Source of the DNA: Umbilicaria muhlenbergii
Taxonomy: Eukaryota; Ascomycota; Lecanoromycetes; Umbilicariales; Umbilicariaceae
DNA length: 64,000 nt
Direction: 5' to 3'
NCBI GenBank assembly: GCA_000611775.1
Contig: KK106982.1
Coordinates: forward strand, 5,226,391 to 5,290,390
The translations under genes and the position numbers were made by a program. Position 1 is the stretch's first letter; each line of letters opens with the position of its first letter. The notes beneath the pieces are model-generated. The model made no database searches. It was given only the letters and a program-made list of their open reading frames with translations, and was not told the origin of the DNA. Positions 42,603 through 52,798 of the stretch are shown in pieces.

Positions 42603-44654
42603 TCACGCCAACAACTTCGATAGCTCCGGGTGGCCATCCTCAAGTCGATATGCATCGAGCGCAACCGGTATCGAACCAGAGTACCCAACATCCCCTTGCG
42701 CCGTCTCCAATTTCTTCGTCACTTTGCTGACCATCTTCGCAATCCACTGATCATTCACAATGCCCCCCACGACGGCCTTCTTCATGCCATCCTTCATGCC
42801 TTTGGACAAGGAATGCCCAAAGTCCCTCAAGCCGGTGACTTCCTTGTCCATGGCGTTGGGCTCCTTTTCCATCTCGACGACCTTGGTGGCCTTGATCAGG
42901 GCGGCGATGAAGTTGAGCAATTCCTGGTCGAAGCAGGCCGGTAAGCTGGCGTGGATGGACATCTTGACGTTGGTCTCGTCTTTCTCGGCTTGCTCGAGCG
43001 TCTCCTGTGCTTGGATCGTTTTGGGCATCCCATCCGCCTCGTGGACTTCCTTTTCAAGCTGCTGCTTGACTTGCTTGGTTGGCACGGGCGGAAGGAGATG
43101 TTCATGGTGTGGTAACAAAAAGCTAGGGATTGCAAAGGTTGCATCGGCTCCCCCCAGTCGAATTACTTGCTTCAAGTCGATTTCCTTGGGTAGCGTGCGA
43201 TACGCCATGACGTCGCCAAATCCTAGATAGCAGTTGATGTCGAACGTAGTCACGAAAGGTACCTGAGCCAGCCCCGTGATGTCGGCCAGCTCGAGGACAA
43301 AATTTGCGTCAGAAAGCCACGAGGCGATCCGCTGTTCAAGACGTCTGATCTCTGAAACGTCTTCGCCATATTCTTGAAAGATATGCTCCCCCAACATGGA
43401 CTTGATCCATCGTCCCGAGCCAGCGGCGGTGATGGATGCAATATTTATCGGATGAAAGTAACTCAAAGGATTGAGCAGTAGACGAAGCAGCAGAGGCAAG
43501 CGATGCAGGAAACGTCGCACATAAGGCGGGGAGAGATTCTGTAGGGTCGTGACCTTGATAGATCTTCGTGGCGGGTGGGGAATGGATGGTTTGTTATGAA
43601 GCTCCGAACAGATGGCGGCTCGCATATCCTTCTGATTTGTCTTATCAAGACCACTATCGACTCTGACAAGCTTCTTGACCTTTCTCCGAGCTTGGCTAAT
43701 AACACTTGATTTTTCGATGTACGAGAGGGTCTCCTGGTACTGCCTGCTTGCCTTTTCATTGTCTGGAGATAGCGTGGTGACGGATTTGAGGCCAACTTGA
43801 GGAGAGGAATCTTTCGGATTTTTGCCGTCTGTCATCGCATCAGTCATCTTGACAGCACCCGGACGTGAAGTATCTCCATTGGCAGCGGCAGCTTTGAGTA
43901 GAGGTGTATCAGTGACCATTACTGCATCACCGTCTTCGTCCTTTGTGCTTTCTTCGAGGTTTCCAAACGTCATCTCATACTCTCCACCCTTGATATTGGC
44001 ATATACGTCTCCAATCTTGACCCCTCTGAACAGACGGATCGTGACAGTGTCAGTCAATAGTGCGAGCTCCATATCATCTGACAACTTGATGCCGACCTCG
44101 ACGCCGTGGGCGACGATAGTAAGACTCGACAGAGAAATGGTCAAGCCGCGTACTACCATAAGGCCATCCACCTCGGTATCAATCTCCAGAGCTGGGATAT
44201 CAAAGAGGGCGATTTTGTCGTTGACGAGTTGCAATTGCTTGAGCAGCGATCTAAGATTTCGTCTCACGAGGTCCGCCACGAAATCGAATTGAAACAGACA
44301 TGTCAGGAAGATTGCGAAATAACAGTTCACAAGGAAAACCCAATACAGCAGCCAGGAGGTCGCCGCCACAGCATATGTTAGATGTAGAGTTGTCAGGAGT
44401 GTCCAGAGGGGGATAATAGATAGGACGCGGTAGCCTCTCGAAGCGCCAAGTAGTATACAATATGTCAGAACAGGCACACCTGAAAGAAGCCATCGTTGCG
44501 GCCAATCATAGAGGGCAACAAGCACGACGCAAGTGGCTGCGAACAGAGATGGTGTTGAAAGAAGGCCGTGCAAGTGGCCTACTGGGTCGACCTTTTCTTG
44601 CGCGGAGGGGTTCGCCCGTTTGCGACGGCGAGTCAGAAGTGGATTGATGGCCAT
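42603..44654 (-). CDS. Multi-pass membrane protein of unknown function
   Basis: A single 683-codon frame without a recognised family. The N-terminus is basic (MAINPLLTRRRKRAN), followed by about four hydrophobic segments at residues about 32-130 (FAATCVVLVALYDW, VPVLTYCILLGAS, PLWTLLTTLHLTYAV, WLLYWVFLVNCYFAIFLTCL). A long soluble part begins at about 140 with beta-rich sequence (VDGLMVVRGLTISLSSLTIV, GDVYANIKGGEYEMTFG), then a charged linker and a further globular part. The beta-rich portion loosely recalls lipid-transfer or AsmA-like proteins, but this is only an impression. The length, uninterrupted frame and codon use show that it is a real gene. Confidence 0.8.
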   Translation of the reverse strand: MAINPLLTRRRKRANPSAQEKVDPVGHLHGLLSTPSLFAATCVVLVALYDWPQRWLLSGVPVLTYCILLGASRGYRVLSIIPLWTLLTTLHLTYAVAATSWLLYWVFLVNCYFAIFLTCLFQFDFVADLVRRNLRSLLKQLQLVNDKIALFDIPALEIDTEVDGLMVVRGLTISLSSLTIVAHGVEVGIKLSDDMELALLTDTVTIRLFRGVKIGDVYANIKGGEYEMTFGNLEESTKDEDGDAVMVTDTPLLKAAAANGDTSRPGAVKMTDAMTDGKNPKDSSPQVGLKSVTTLSPDNEKASRQYQETLSYIEKSSVISQARRKVKKLVRVDSGLDKTNQKDMRAAICSELHNKPSIPHPPRRSIKVTTLQNLSPPYVRRFLHRLPLLLRLLLNPLSYFHPINIASITAAGSGRWIKSMLGEHIFQEYGEDVSEIRRLEQRIASWLSDANFVLELADITGLAQVPFVTTFDINCYLGFGDVMAYRTLPKEIDLKQVIRLGGADATFAIPSFLLPHHEHLLPPVPTKQVKQQLEKEVHEADGMPKTIQAQETLEQAEKDETNVKMSIHASLPACFDQELLNFIAALIKATKVVEMEKEPNAMDKEVTGLRDFGHSLSKGMKDGMKKAVVGGIVNDQWIAKMVSKVTKKLETAQGDVGYSGSIPVALDAYRLEDGHPELSKLLA

Positions 44655-45134
44655 CGTACTCCAGAGACAGGTCTTCTGGACATGGGCTTGGGTAATGTCT
44701 ATGTCAATGTTTTATGTACAAACTCTGCAATATCAATTCATTGTCGCGTTTACCTCCGGACGGAAGAAAGTTGGCGTGGATTATTGGATGCAGGTAGGTA
44801 CGCGACAACACTAAAGGTACGTCATATCTGATTAGCGCGCAAGCTGGTCCTCAAACCCTCATGCGCCTCAGCCTGGTAGACGTTTGATTGAAACAACCTC
44901 CAAGTATAAGATGTAGTGCTGGCAAATGGCCGGTTAACGTGGCAGAGCCAAGAGAGCTTTCTCATATCTATAACAACGAAGCATGGCATCGAAGCTCCCG
45001 GCCATCCACTGTCTAGACTGGCTGTATCTTGACCCCTCAGGACTCCACCAATCTACGCTTCCGAAGGCCTCCCAAAGGCAGTGATCACAACCACATCAAC
45101 ATCAATCCTTTCAAATATTCTGGCTCAGTACGTT
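44655..45134. other. Spacer, no gene seen
   Basis: About 480 bp upstream of the unknown membrane protein and downstream of the hydrolase gene. No supported coding sequence or repeat is seen. Confidence 0.45.
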
Positions 45135-46173
45135 TCACATGTTTCTTCGAAGGACATCTATCACCCAGTCCTTCCCTTGCACGCTCTCCGGCAGGTGATA
45201 GATCCATGCCAGCGGGAAACAGTGCATCTGCTTCTCCCCTTCCAACCACTCGCCTTGCACTCCGCACTCCTCACAGCGCTTCCGCAAAAGTACAGCATCC
45301 GGCGCCAGCACATCATAAGTGCCCACTACACCGTGGACTTTTACACCATGTTCCCGCAGTATCGAAAGATCCGCGAACAGTGGTGACAGCCGGGGATCCT
45401 CTCGATCCCATATTCCCGCCCAAGTCTTTGCTATCTCGTCAACGAAGGCCACACTGAGTACAGGATCGTGCTTCTGCGCCTCTTCCATCTCCGGGTTCGT
45501 ATTCGGGAGGCCCACGGGCGGTGAAATAGTCAAGATATTGTTGGGTGGAACCCCTCCCTCTTCGCGCAGAGCGCACAAGGGCAATGACAAGGTGAGGTTC
45601 CCCCCGGCCGAGTCTCCCACCAAACTAACCTTTTCACCCTCTTCAAGTGCCTTTACGCATTAGAGTCTTGTACAGCCGGACTAGATGAGGTAGTGTTTCT
45701 GGAGCAGGGCTGTTGGGCGCGAGCGGGTAGCTGATGATGCTGACTGTGGCGTTGGGGAGCTTGCTACTGAGCTCGGTGCAGAACTTCCAGTGCTCAGGCG
45801 ACGGGGGCATTTGAAAGCCGCCGCCTGCAAAGTAGTAGATTCGATGTTTTGGTGTTGCATGTTGAGGGTCTCCAGTGTGATTGGAATGGTTTGTATTTGC
45901 CTTGGCGGTAAGGTCGTAGATCCAGATGCCATCTTCCCGGCGCTCGTGGATATTGCATCGGCGGCGCGCATATGAGTGGGGAGTCAGGCGTGGCGAGCCT
46001 GCTGGAAGCGGTTTGCCTGGCTTGACCAGCAAAGTTCCAAAAGGGCGGATCAGAAATTGGAGTGTCGCCATTATCAGTGAGCGGTCGGTTCGCTTGGTGA
46101 CCCTAACCGATGGGGGGGGCCCTCCCCGAACTTCCTCCAGCCTGACTCTTTGCTTGTAGCCCTGAGTATTCAC
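45135..46173 (-). CDS. Alpha/beta hydrolase of the hormone-sensitive-lipase type (frame break)
   Basis: A probable esterase or carboxyl hydrolase. The first part (46173 to about 45650) has an N-terminal region (MATLQFLIRPFGTLLVKPGK) and the oxyanion segment YYFAGGGFQMPPSPEH, where family members have HGGG. The second part carries the nucleophile elbow GDSAGGN, the catalytic aspartate region VVGTYDVLAPDA and the catalytic histidine region QMHCFPLAW, ending at 45135. The parts are in different phases and join near 45,645-45,655 between TLMRK and ALEEGEKVSLV; the space is too small for an intron. One base is therefore missing or extra: either a recent null allele or a sequence error. Both halves are otherwise well conserved, favouring error or a very young lesion. 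Confidence 0.8.
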
Positions 46174-47614
46174 TCCTCATCAACCAAGAGGAGACGAAAA
46201 TGAAGTGTTGGCGTGGCACTCGAGTCTCAACTGCTAGATGTGCGTGAGCAAGACAATTGAATGGTGGGCCCACATGTCCTACGAGAGAGTCATGACATCA
46301 TACGATATACACAGAGCAGGGCGGTCCTCAGCGTCTTGAACACTACAAAGTGCAACCACTATATCAAAAATGTGACCACCTCTTATCAAGAAAGACAGAC
46401 TCAAAAGTAATTCACGTCCGACACATGTATGATTGATTTTATGATTGCCATTGCAGCCTACTTCAAAGCACAGTGTCCTCCTTTCTCAAATCATACCGGG
46501 GCTCTCCAACAAGCTCAGTGGTTCTGTTCACATGCTCCTACTTCGTATTATATCACTCAATCCGTTTTCTATATTCTCGCAATCACATCTTTGCTCCTTG
46601 TTTTTTGCCTCTCATCTATGCCTGTCTCTTTCGTACGCTGCTTAAAACAGGCTGCGCAGATGTTATCTACATGGATGGGACCCTCTGGACTAGGAAACAT
46701 AATTGCACTTCAAGCTCCGCGAGGAGCACCTGGAAGTATTTCAAAATATGAAGACACATGCACTGGGCGAAAATTCGAGAATGAGAAGCTAGAGAAGGTT
46801 AGGAAAATAAGTTTCGGCTTTGTATTCAATTACCCTGAATCTTCCATACACGCTGGGACGTGTGAGAGGAGAGCAATCGCTCAGAGCTTTTCACACGCTG
46901 ATCCTAGGTCCAGAATCTCATAGTGTCGGTTCCTCCAAGAGGCTGGAAGATAAGGAATGCTTCTCACGACACACCAAAACCGTCCTCTAGGCTAAGCCGA
47001 TCGTCATTCTCACAGCACACAATGGCGACCATCTTGCAGATTCATATCATAAGGGATATCATGAGGATCTGCATTAGACCGATCCATGGTCCTCTCAATC
47101 AATCATGAGCGTCGGCACCCCCATTACACGCGGTGGCAAGTATCTCCATTGCCTATTAGCAGTTGGCGAGGTGTTTCTATAACGGGATTCACAGCTGGTG
47201 TTCGGGGTACGCTCCGCTTCAAAATCTGGCAAGACCACGATATACCGTGCCTGCCCTGAATGGAATGATGCTATAGTGGGCGTGATTTAGGTTTAGCCCG
47301 CTTGTAGCTTCGCCTGTGGAGCCTTTGCCCCAGACTCAGACCCGAGCATGCCGAGAATAACACGGTAAGGTGTATGAGGTTGCGCGGGAACTTGTAAGGT
47401 ACCTGTACAGTCCTGGGACTCACATGTGTGAGAACCTCTTAATATCAATCGCGGAGCTGGCTGTTACCTTCTGCTTTTGCTCCTGCTTCCTTACCGCTCC
47501 TCGCTCTGCTTGCAGTCCACCATTACTACTTGGCTCTTCTTACTCACTTGACTCGCACCCACTGACCCAGATTGGCTATCAACTTGCCCTAAGGGACATC
47601 CTGTCGATCACGAT
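46174..47614. other. Long spacer; one doubtful 164-codon frame
   Basis: A plus-strand frame at 46429-46923 would encode 164 residues with one hydrophobic segment (FYILAITSLLLVFCLSSM). It has no recognised family and lies in sequence with low coding character. I do not call it a gene. The rest appears non-coding. Confidence 0.35.
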
Positions 47615-48796
47615 ATGGCGAAGCTCACTCGCCCAAAGGCAGATGTAGCTCCTTACAAAACAGAAAAAATGGTTACGCTTCTTTCAGTGTTCTCATGGAT
47701 GGATCCGCGCCCACGCCCAAGAACATTGACTTTTAGTGCAGGGAACAGTATGGAGACAACGCTTGCGCAGGGGACATCGCTGAGTGATCTACCATCTGAG
47801 ATGTTGCAGCACATCGCATACTTCTTACCAATCAGTGCTGCAGCATCCCTTGCACTATCAAACAAAAAGATTTGCCGAGACATTGGCACGCAATACTGGC
47901 AAATTTTGAAAGACTCAGGACACGGAAAATGCGAAGATGAGAAGTTCCAATTCCTCTCCCTGCTGGACAGAGACTACTCGCGATATCTTGTATGCTACAG
48001 ATGCAACACGCTTCATCCCCGAGACCCGTCGGACCTACCGCCAACAAGATATAAACGGTCCAACCGACACGAAGCACGCGCCTGCGAAACCGAGGACGGC
48101 AACGTATTACTCAACGATTTTCTCATTAAGATTGATTACAGGCACCTCCAGCTGGCGATGAAGATTTATCGCAATGCTGCACATTTCGGACCCATATCAG
48201 AGGCGCTCTCTCATCGTTTCACTGACAATGCCCTTGGAACGTCCCCCGTATTAACCAGCCAGCGGGCCTTGGTTACCGGTGAGGAGCTTTTAGTCGAGCA
48301 GCAGTACCTCTCTAAGCAGGACCACGCATCGGATATATTACGAAACCTTCAGCATTCCATGATCCACGTCTGTGGCCACCTTCTGTCTGCCAGACATGAA
48401 CCCTTTAGCGAGCTTCTCGCCTGCAAGCTCAGCCATCCGGACGAGGAGGCTTGCCCCGTATGCAGTGACAGCAGCCTCACCCACTGCCGATATTGCCCAA
48501 CAGACTTTGACGTCAGAGTATGCTCCATCAATACCGAGACCACCGTTGTCGTCAAGGTTTGGAGTAATCTGGGTGCTTTCAGAACTCCTTTGAATCCCAA
48601 GTGGCTTGCCCAGCGCAACATTCCGTCCGGACCTTGCCCGGTCGATTGGCTCCGTCCGTTTGACTTCGAGGTCGGAAGCGTTCGACGCGCTTTCAAGACG
48701 CAATCCCTGCGCACAGGATCTGGCTGTAAGCGCGGCTGGGGCGTCCTTCGGGACTACTTCAGTGCATTCTTGGGGGCAGTGCGCGGAGAGTTCTAG
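47615..48796 (+). CDS. F-box protein of a fungal-specific family
   Basis: This is probably a substrate-recognition subunit of an SCF ubiquitin ligase. The 393-codon frame contains an F-box at about residues 57-95 (LSDLPSEMLQHIAYFLP, then AAASLALSNKKIC). Downstream is a domain found in many Pezizomycotina F-box proteins, with a cysteine-containing YLVCYRCNTLHPRD segment near 128 and a second group CPVCSDSSLTHCRYCPTDF near 285-305; the paired cysteines could bind zinc. It ends with a Trp-rich stretch (NPKWLAQRNI, VDWLRPFDFEVGS). The start could also be the methionine at 47669 or later; the first 50 residues are not conserved-looking. Substrate unknown. The gene is convergent with PRP4. Confidence 0.85.
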   Translation: MAKLTRPKADVAPYKTEKMVTLLSVFSWMDPRPRPRTLTFSAGNSMETTLAQGTSLSDLPSEMLQHIAYFLPISAAASLALSNKKICRDIGTQYWQILKDSGHGKCEDEKFQFLSLLDRDYSRYLVCYRCNTLHPRDPSDLPPTRYKRSNRHEARACETEDGNVLLNDFLIKIDYRHLQLAMKIYRNAAHFGPISEALSHRFTDNALGTSPVLTSQRALVTGEELLVEQQYLSKQDHASDILRNLQHSMIHVCGHLLSARHEPFSELLACKLSHPDEEACPVCSDSSLTHCRYCPTDFDVRVCSINTETTVVVKVWSNLGAFRTPLNPKWLAQRNIPSGPCPVDWLRPFDFEVGSVRRAFKTQSLRTGSGCKRGWGVLRDYFSAFLGAVRGEF

Positions 48797-49109
48797 GAAG
48801 GCATGGAGGTCACGGTCGGTCGACGACTAATCCCTCATCATCCAACGCCGGCAACCCCCCGGGAGGCAACGACACAAAACCCGATTCAATGAACGCTGTA
48901 ATGAAGGCACTATTTGCCGCGTGGACTTCTTCGTCGACACGAGGGGACCGCTGATGTCCTTTCTGTCTGTTCGTGGTACATTGCGACCATGCTACGAGGA
49001 GTGTAGTTCTTGACGCGCATTAATAGTACGGGGACCTCCTATGCGTATAGCAAGGTGACCATATATAGATCATGTCCTGAGCAAGCCCCATGCCTATGCA
49101 TACAGCCAT
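48797..49109. other. Convergent spacer
   Basis: About 310 bp between the stops of the F-box gene and PRP4; nothing else is seen. Confidence 0.45.
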
Positions 49110-50878
49110 CTAAATCCCCACCCCATCATCCCTCCCCCACAATTTCACCGTCCGATCATGCCCACAGCTCGCGATCCACTTCCCATCCATACTCACATCC
49201 ACACTCAACACGTTCCCCGAATGCCCACTCAGCGTCTTCGCCAACGCCCAATCGTCCGCCGAGAAAACATTCACGTTCTTGTCGAACCCGCTCGACACGA
49301 AGAACGTCCCGCTCTTCTTCGGCTGCACTTCCCCCCTCTCGTCTGTTTCCGTCGACACAAGACCATTGCTTGCATTATCAAACCCCTTGAACCACCGCAA
49401 ATCAGACACCACGCCCCGATGCGCCCCCACCCCCCCCACCCCGCGCACCATCCGCACGTCCCAGCATTTGACCCACCCGTCCCCCGACCCCGACAAGATC
49501 CGATGCCCATCCACCCCCCAGTCCAGCGCGTAGATCTCGCGTATGTGCCCCTCGAGGATCATGACCGTCCGCCCCGTGCGCAGATCCCACACCCGCCCGA
49601 TACTGTCCAGGCCGCCGCTCGCGAGCAGCGAGCCGTCCGGGTGGAAACTCAGGGCGTACACTTCGCGCGAATGCCCTTCTTGCAGCAGCAGCTCCGTCGT
49701 CGTTTCCATGTCCCACAGCCGCCACGTCGTGTCGTACGAGGCCGAGGCGAGGTATTTGCCGCCGGGGTGGAACTCGACTCGGCACACGCGACCGGTGTGC
49801 CCGGAGAGGGTGGAGAGCGGCGTCGGTTGGGTTAAAGACCAGAGGTGGATGGAGCCTTCGCCGCCGCTAGAGGCGAGGTTGACCGCGTTTTCGGACACGC
49901 TGGTGCCGGGGAGGGTCGAGCCGGGATACCAAGAAATGCCGCCGACGCGGTCGGTGTGGCCGCGCAGGACGCTCTTTTCGCTGAGGTTGGGCACGTCGAG
50001 GAGTTTGATGCCGCCGGACCAGTTGCCGGCTGCGAGGATCTCGCCGTTGGGTGAGAAGCGCGTTATGCTGACGGGGCGGTCGCCGGCGATTTGGGTGCCG
50101 GATAGATCGAAGCCTTGGAGTCGGTCTTTGATGGTTCTGCGGTGTTTGATGTGGGTTCGTAATGGGATGGTCGATTCGACTTTCTGACTTGCTATTCGCG
50201 CTTTTGCTTTTGGTAGGGAATAGCGCGCGATGGCTTTTCGAGCTTGGAGTAGTTCCTCCATTCCTTCTGTGTAGAATTCTTCCTCTTGCTCTCCTTGCGC
50301 CCCGTCATCCTGCCCTCCTTCCTGCATTTGGATATCTCCTTCTCCATCCTCGTCGGCGTCTCGCTCGGCTTGCGAGGTCAGCAATTCCCTCAGTCGATCC
50401 CGTCGGTCTCCTGGACCTTCCCCAAATAGTGTAATAGGTTCCCCAAGCTCTCGTAGCCGTGCGCGCACTCGCCCGTCGTCTGTGGGTACTGCTATTGCAG
50501 CTGCGCGTCTGCGCCGCGAGAATTGTGAGAGGATTGCAGAGGCTTTTTCTGGTGCGACGCCGGCGGTCGCTGAGGGCATTAAGTAATCGCGGTCGAGTGC
50601 TGTTCAGGTCAGCCTGCTTGAAAGTCAATGGGTTTCAAGAATATAGGGACATACGTATATTTGCGAGGTCGACACCCATATCTGTATCCTGTCGCACCCA
50701 ACCCTAGCCATCAGCCGGTGCTCCTCTTACCCATCGTATATACACCCCCGTTTCCGAAGAGAAGCGAGCCTCTGGGATATCATATGAACACTGTATTGCG
50801 AGGTGTAGATCTTGGAGATGGGGAATAGCTTACCTCAGGCTCCTCCTCCACATACGCTTGTCGCGCCGGATGCATCAT
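49110..50878 (-). CDS. prp4: U4/U6 snRNP WD40 splicing factor PRP4
   Basis: Prp4 (human PRPF4) is a U4/U6 di-snRNP protein that binds Prp3 and is needed for tri-snRNP assembly. Exon 1 (50878-50834) encodes MMHPARQAYVEEEPE. Exon 2 is 34 bp (50688-50655, DTDMGVDLANI). Exon 3 (50599-49110) resumes with LDRDYLMPS. Together they give about 522 residues. The N-terminal half contains the PRP4 motif region (VPTDDGRVRARLRELGEP, ITLFGEGPGDRRDRLRELL). The C-terminal half is a seven-bladed WD40 propeller with repeats such as VLRGHTDRVGGISWYPGS, LSGHTGRVCRVEFHPGG, LQEGHSREVYALSFHPDG and TLSGHSGNVLSVDVS, ending HDRTVKLW. It shares a 381-bp divergent promoter with PTC7. Confidence 0.95.
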
Positions 50879-51259
50879 TGTGAAATCAGGAATTACTGGG
50901 AATCTCGATCAAGAACGATAGTTGCGAGATGGTCGATATTCTCACGGCGCAATGTTGTAAACCTATTAGGGGCGTTGAGGGTTGAACAATGTGGGCTGAG
51001 AGTGACGATGTTTTTGGAGCTTCCAACATCAGCCCTGCCGCGCCGTCGAAAATCTAAAGTTGAGACGCAATTTCTCCAACCCACTACAACCGCCAACAGG
51101 GTTGGATGGGCCATACTGAATGAGCATAGGGGTCGACAAAACCACGGCTTCACTGTTGTCCCGGTTGACTCTTCACGTAGCCACAGTGTCTGTCTAGGCT
51201 GGCCAGCTCTGTCGAGGTACGCCATGGACTTCTGGCTTTCTAGGCCACGGTAACATTCA
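50879..51259. promoter_or_regulatory. Divergent promoter region PRP4/PTC7
   Basis: A 381-bp interval between the start codons of PRP4 (minus) and PTC7 (plus). Both promoters must be here unless PTC7 starts further downstream. No specific motif is claimed. Confidence 0.4.
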
Positions 51260-52495
51260 ATGATGACCAAAGTTCGGCCAGCGACATACGCGAGCTTCTT
51301 CGAGGCACTCAATTCATCATACTGTTCCCCTCGCCAGGTTGAGATCCTACCATGGCAGCGTGTGAGGCACACACCCGGCTCTTGCTCCACAGCTGGCTTC
51401 CCGCCAACCTCTCAAAGGCAAACCCCTTCCCCTTGGAGCTGTCCACGACGCAGCTTCAATGATACCCGAACATTCTCCACCACCGCCCGTGGATCAAACT
51501 TCACCTACCGCCTCGCCGCCTCCTTCAACGCCAAAGACACCCGCTTCAACCCCCAGTCCGACCACTTCTCCTTCGACCCCGCCCTGCAGTCCCACGCCAC
51601 CACGAAATCCTCCCACCAACGCCCCAACAGTGGCCAAGACGCCTTCTTCATCAGCAGTGCGGGCAGCGAGTCAGACGTCGCTTTTGCCGTCGCCGACGGC
51701 GTAGGCGGCTGGTCGGATTCGGGTATCGACTCTGCGCACTTCTCCCACGGCATCTGCGAACATATGAAGGCTTTGGCGCGGGGGTCGGGGCGTGCGTCGA
51801 ACAAGCCTATTGGACCGCGCGAGCTGCTGGAACATGGGTATGAGGAGGTCGTCGCGGATCACTCGATCGTCGGCGGTGGGAGCACGGCGTGCGTTGCTAC
51901 CGGACGCAGCGACGGGACGTTGGAGGTTGCGAATCTCGGGGATTCGGGCTTTATACAACTCAGGCTCAATGCCGTGCATTATCACTCGAACCCGCAGACT
52001 CATGCGTTTAATACCCCCTACCAGCTCAGTATCGTGCCGCCGAAGGTGTTGGCAAGGTCGAAGCTTTTCGGCGGGATGCCTCTCGCCGATCGGCCTCAAG
52101 ATGCGAGCGTTACGACGCATCAGTTGCGGCATGGGGATGTGCTGGTTTTCGCGACTGATGGCGTCTGGGATAATCTTAGCCCGGCTGAGATCCTGAGGGT
52201 TGTTAGTCGGCAGATGACGAAGTCGAAGGCTTGGGTTAACACAGAGAAGGGTATGGCGGCTTCGGAGGGGTTGGTTAGGCTCACAAAGCCGGTCCCTGCG
52301 GTGGAAGTGGATGGGATGGATCTGCAGTCGCTCTTGGCTGTTCGTATTACGGGGGAGGCGAAATCGGCGAGTACGAATGTTAAGCGGGATGGGCCGTTTG
52401 CGAGGGAGGTGCAGAGATATTATCCGGGGGAGGATTTTCATGGTGGGAAGGTGGATGATATTTGTGTCGTTGTTGCTATTGCCGTTGGGATGTGA
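51260..52495 (+). CDS. ptc7: Mitochondrial PP2C phosphatase PTC7
   Basis: Ptc7 is a Mg/Mn-dependent serine/threonine phosphatase; in yeast it dephosphorylates Coq7 and other matrix proteins. It is a single exon of 411 codons. The first about 75 residues are basic, Ser-rich and likely a mitochondrial presequence (FNDTRTFSTTARGSNFTYRL). The PP2C core includes NSGQDAFFIS, the metal-binding VADGVGGWSDSG, GGGSTACVAT, NLGDSGF, LVFATDGVWDNLSP and the C-terminal GGKVDDICVVVAIAV. These carry the aspartates expected for the two-metal site. Other methionines are available, so the exact start is uncertain, but the presequence supports an upstream one. A long antisense frame over the same sequence is a shadow of its GC-biased codons. 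Confidence 0.93.
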   Translation: MMTKVRPATYASFFEALNSSYCSPRQVEILPWQRVRHTPGSCSTAGFPPTSQRQTPSPWSCPRRSFNDTRTFSTTARGSNFTYRLAASFNAKDTRFNPQSDHFSFDPALQSHATTKSSHQRPNSGQDAFFISSAGSESDVAFAVADGVGGWSDSGIDSAHFSHGICEHMKALARGSGRASNKPIGPRELLEHGYEEVVADHSIVGGGSTACVATGRSDGTLEVANLGDSGFIQLRLNAVHYHSNPQTHAFNTPYQLSIVPPKVLARSKLFGGMPLADRPQDASVTTHQLRHGDVLVFATDGVWDNLSPAEILRVVSRQMTKSKAWVNTEKGMAASEGLVRLTKPVPAVEVDGMDLQSLLAVRITGEAKSASTNVKRDGPFAREVQRYYPGEDFHGGKVDDICVVVAIAVGM

Positions 52496-52798
52496 AAGTG
52501 CTTTTCGGCATGTTCTTGCATGATGCATCAGACCGAGGATTCGCATCTGGGGGCCTCTTGATCTATCTGTTTGGGGGTGTGTGGCATATCTACGGCGTTC
52601 TCCTGTTGGCCGGGCATCTACTGAGGGAGGGGCCACGGGTTGTTTGTTGTATCTTGTATTCAAGTTTGAACTCATCACCTACCGTGCCAAGTCCGATGGT
52701 GTCGCCTCTATATATTTGGTACCGACGTTGGATATTATTGGAATACTTTATTCCTATTACTATAATAGCATACATCTTACAATTCACCAATACCATAC
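52496..52798. other. Convergent spacer
   Basis: About 300 bp between the stops of PTC7 and the MFS transporter; AT-rich toward its right end, probably the 3' UTRs. Confidence 0.45.

Noticed and set aside
46429-46923. 164-codon plus-strand gene
   Set aside because: No family, weak coding character and no orthologue-like motif; one hydrophobic segment alone is not enough.
49158-49835. 225-codon plus-strand frame
   Set aside because: It is antisense to the WD40 repeats of PRP4 and is His/Pro/Arg-rich without any domain.
51671-52678. 335-codon minus-strand frame
   Set aside because: It lies antisense to the PP2C gene, whose conserved motifs are unmistakable; the Arg/Pro/His-rich translation is a shadow of codon bias.
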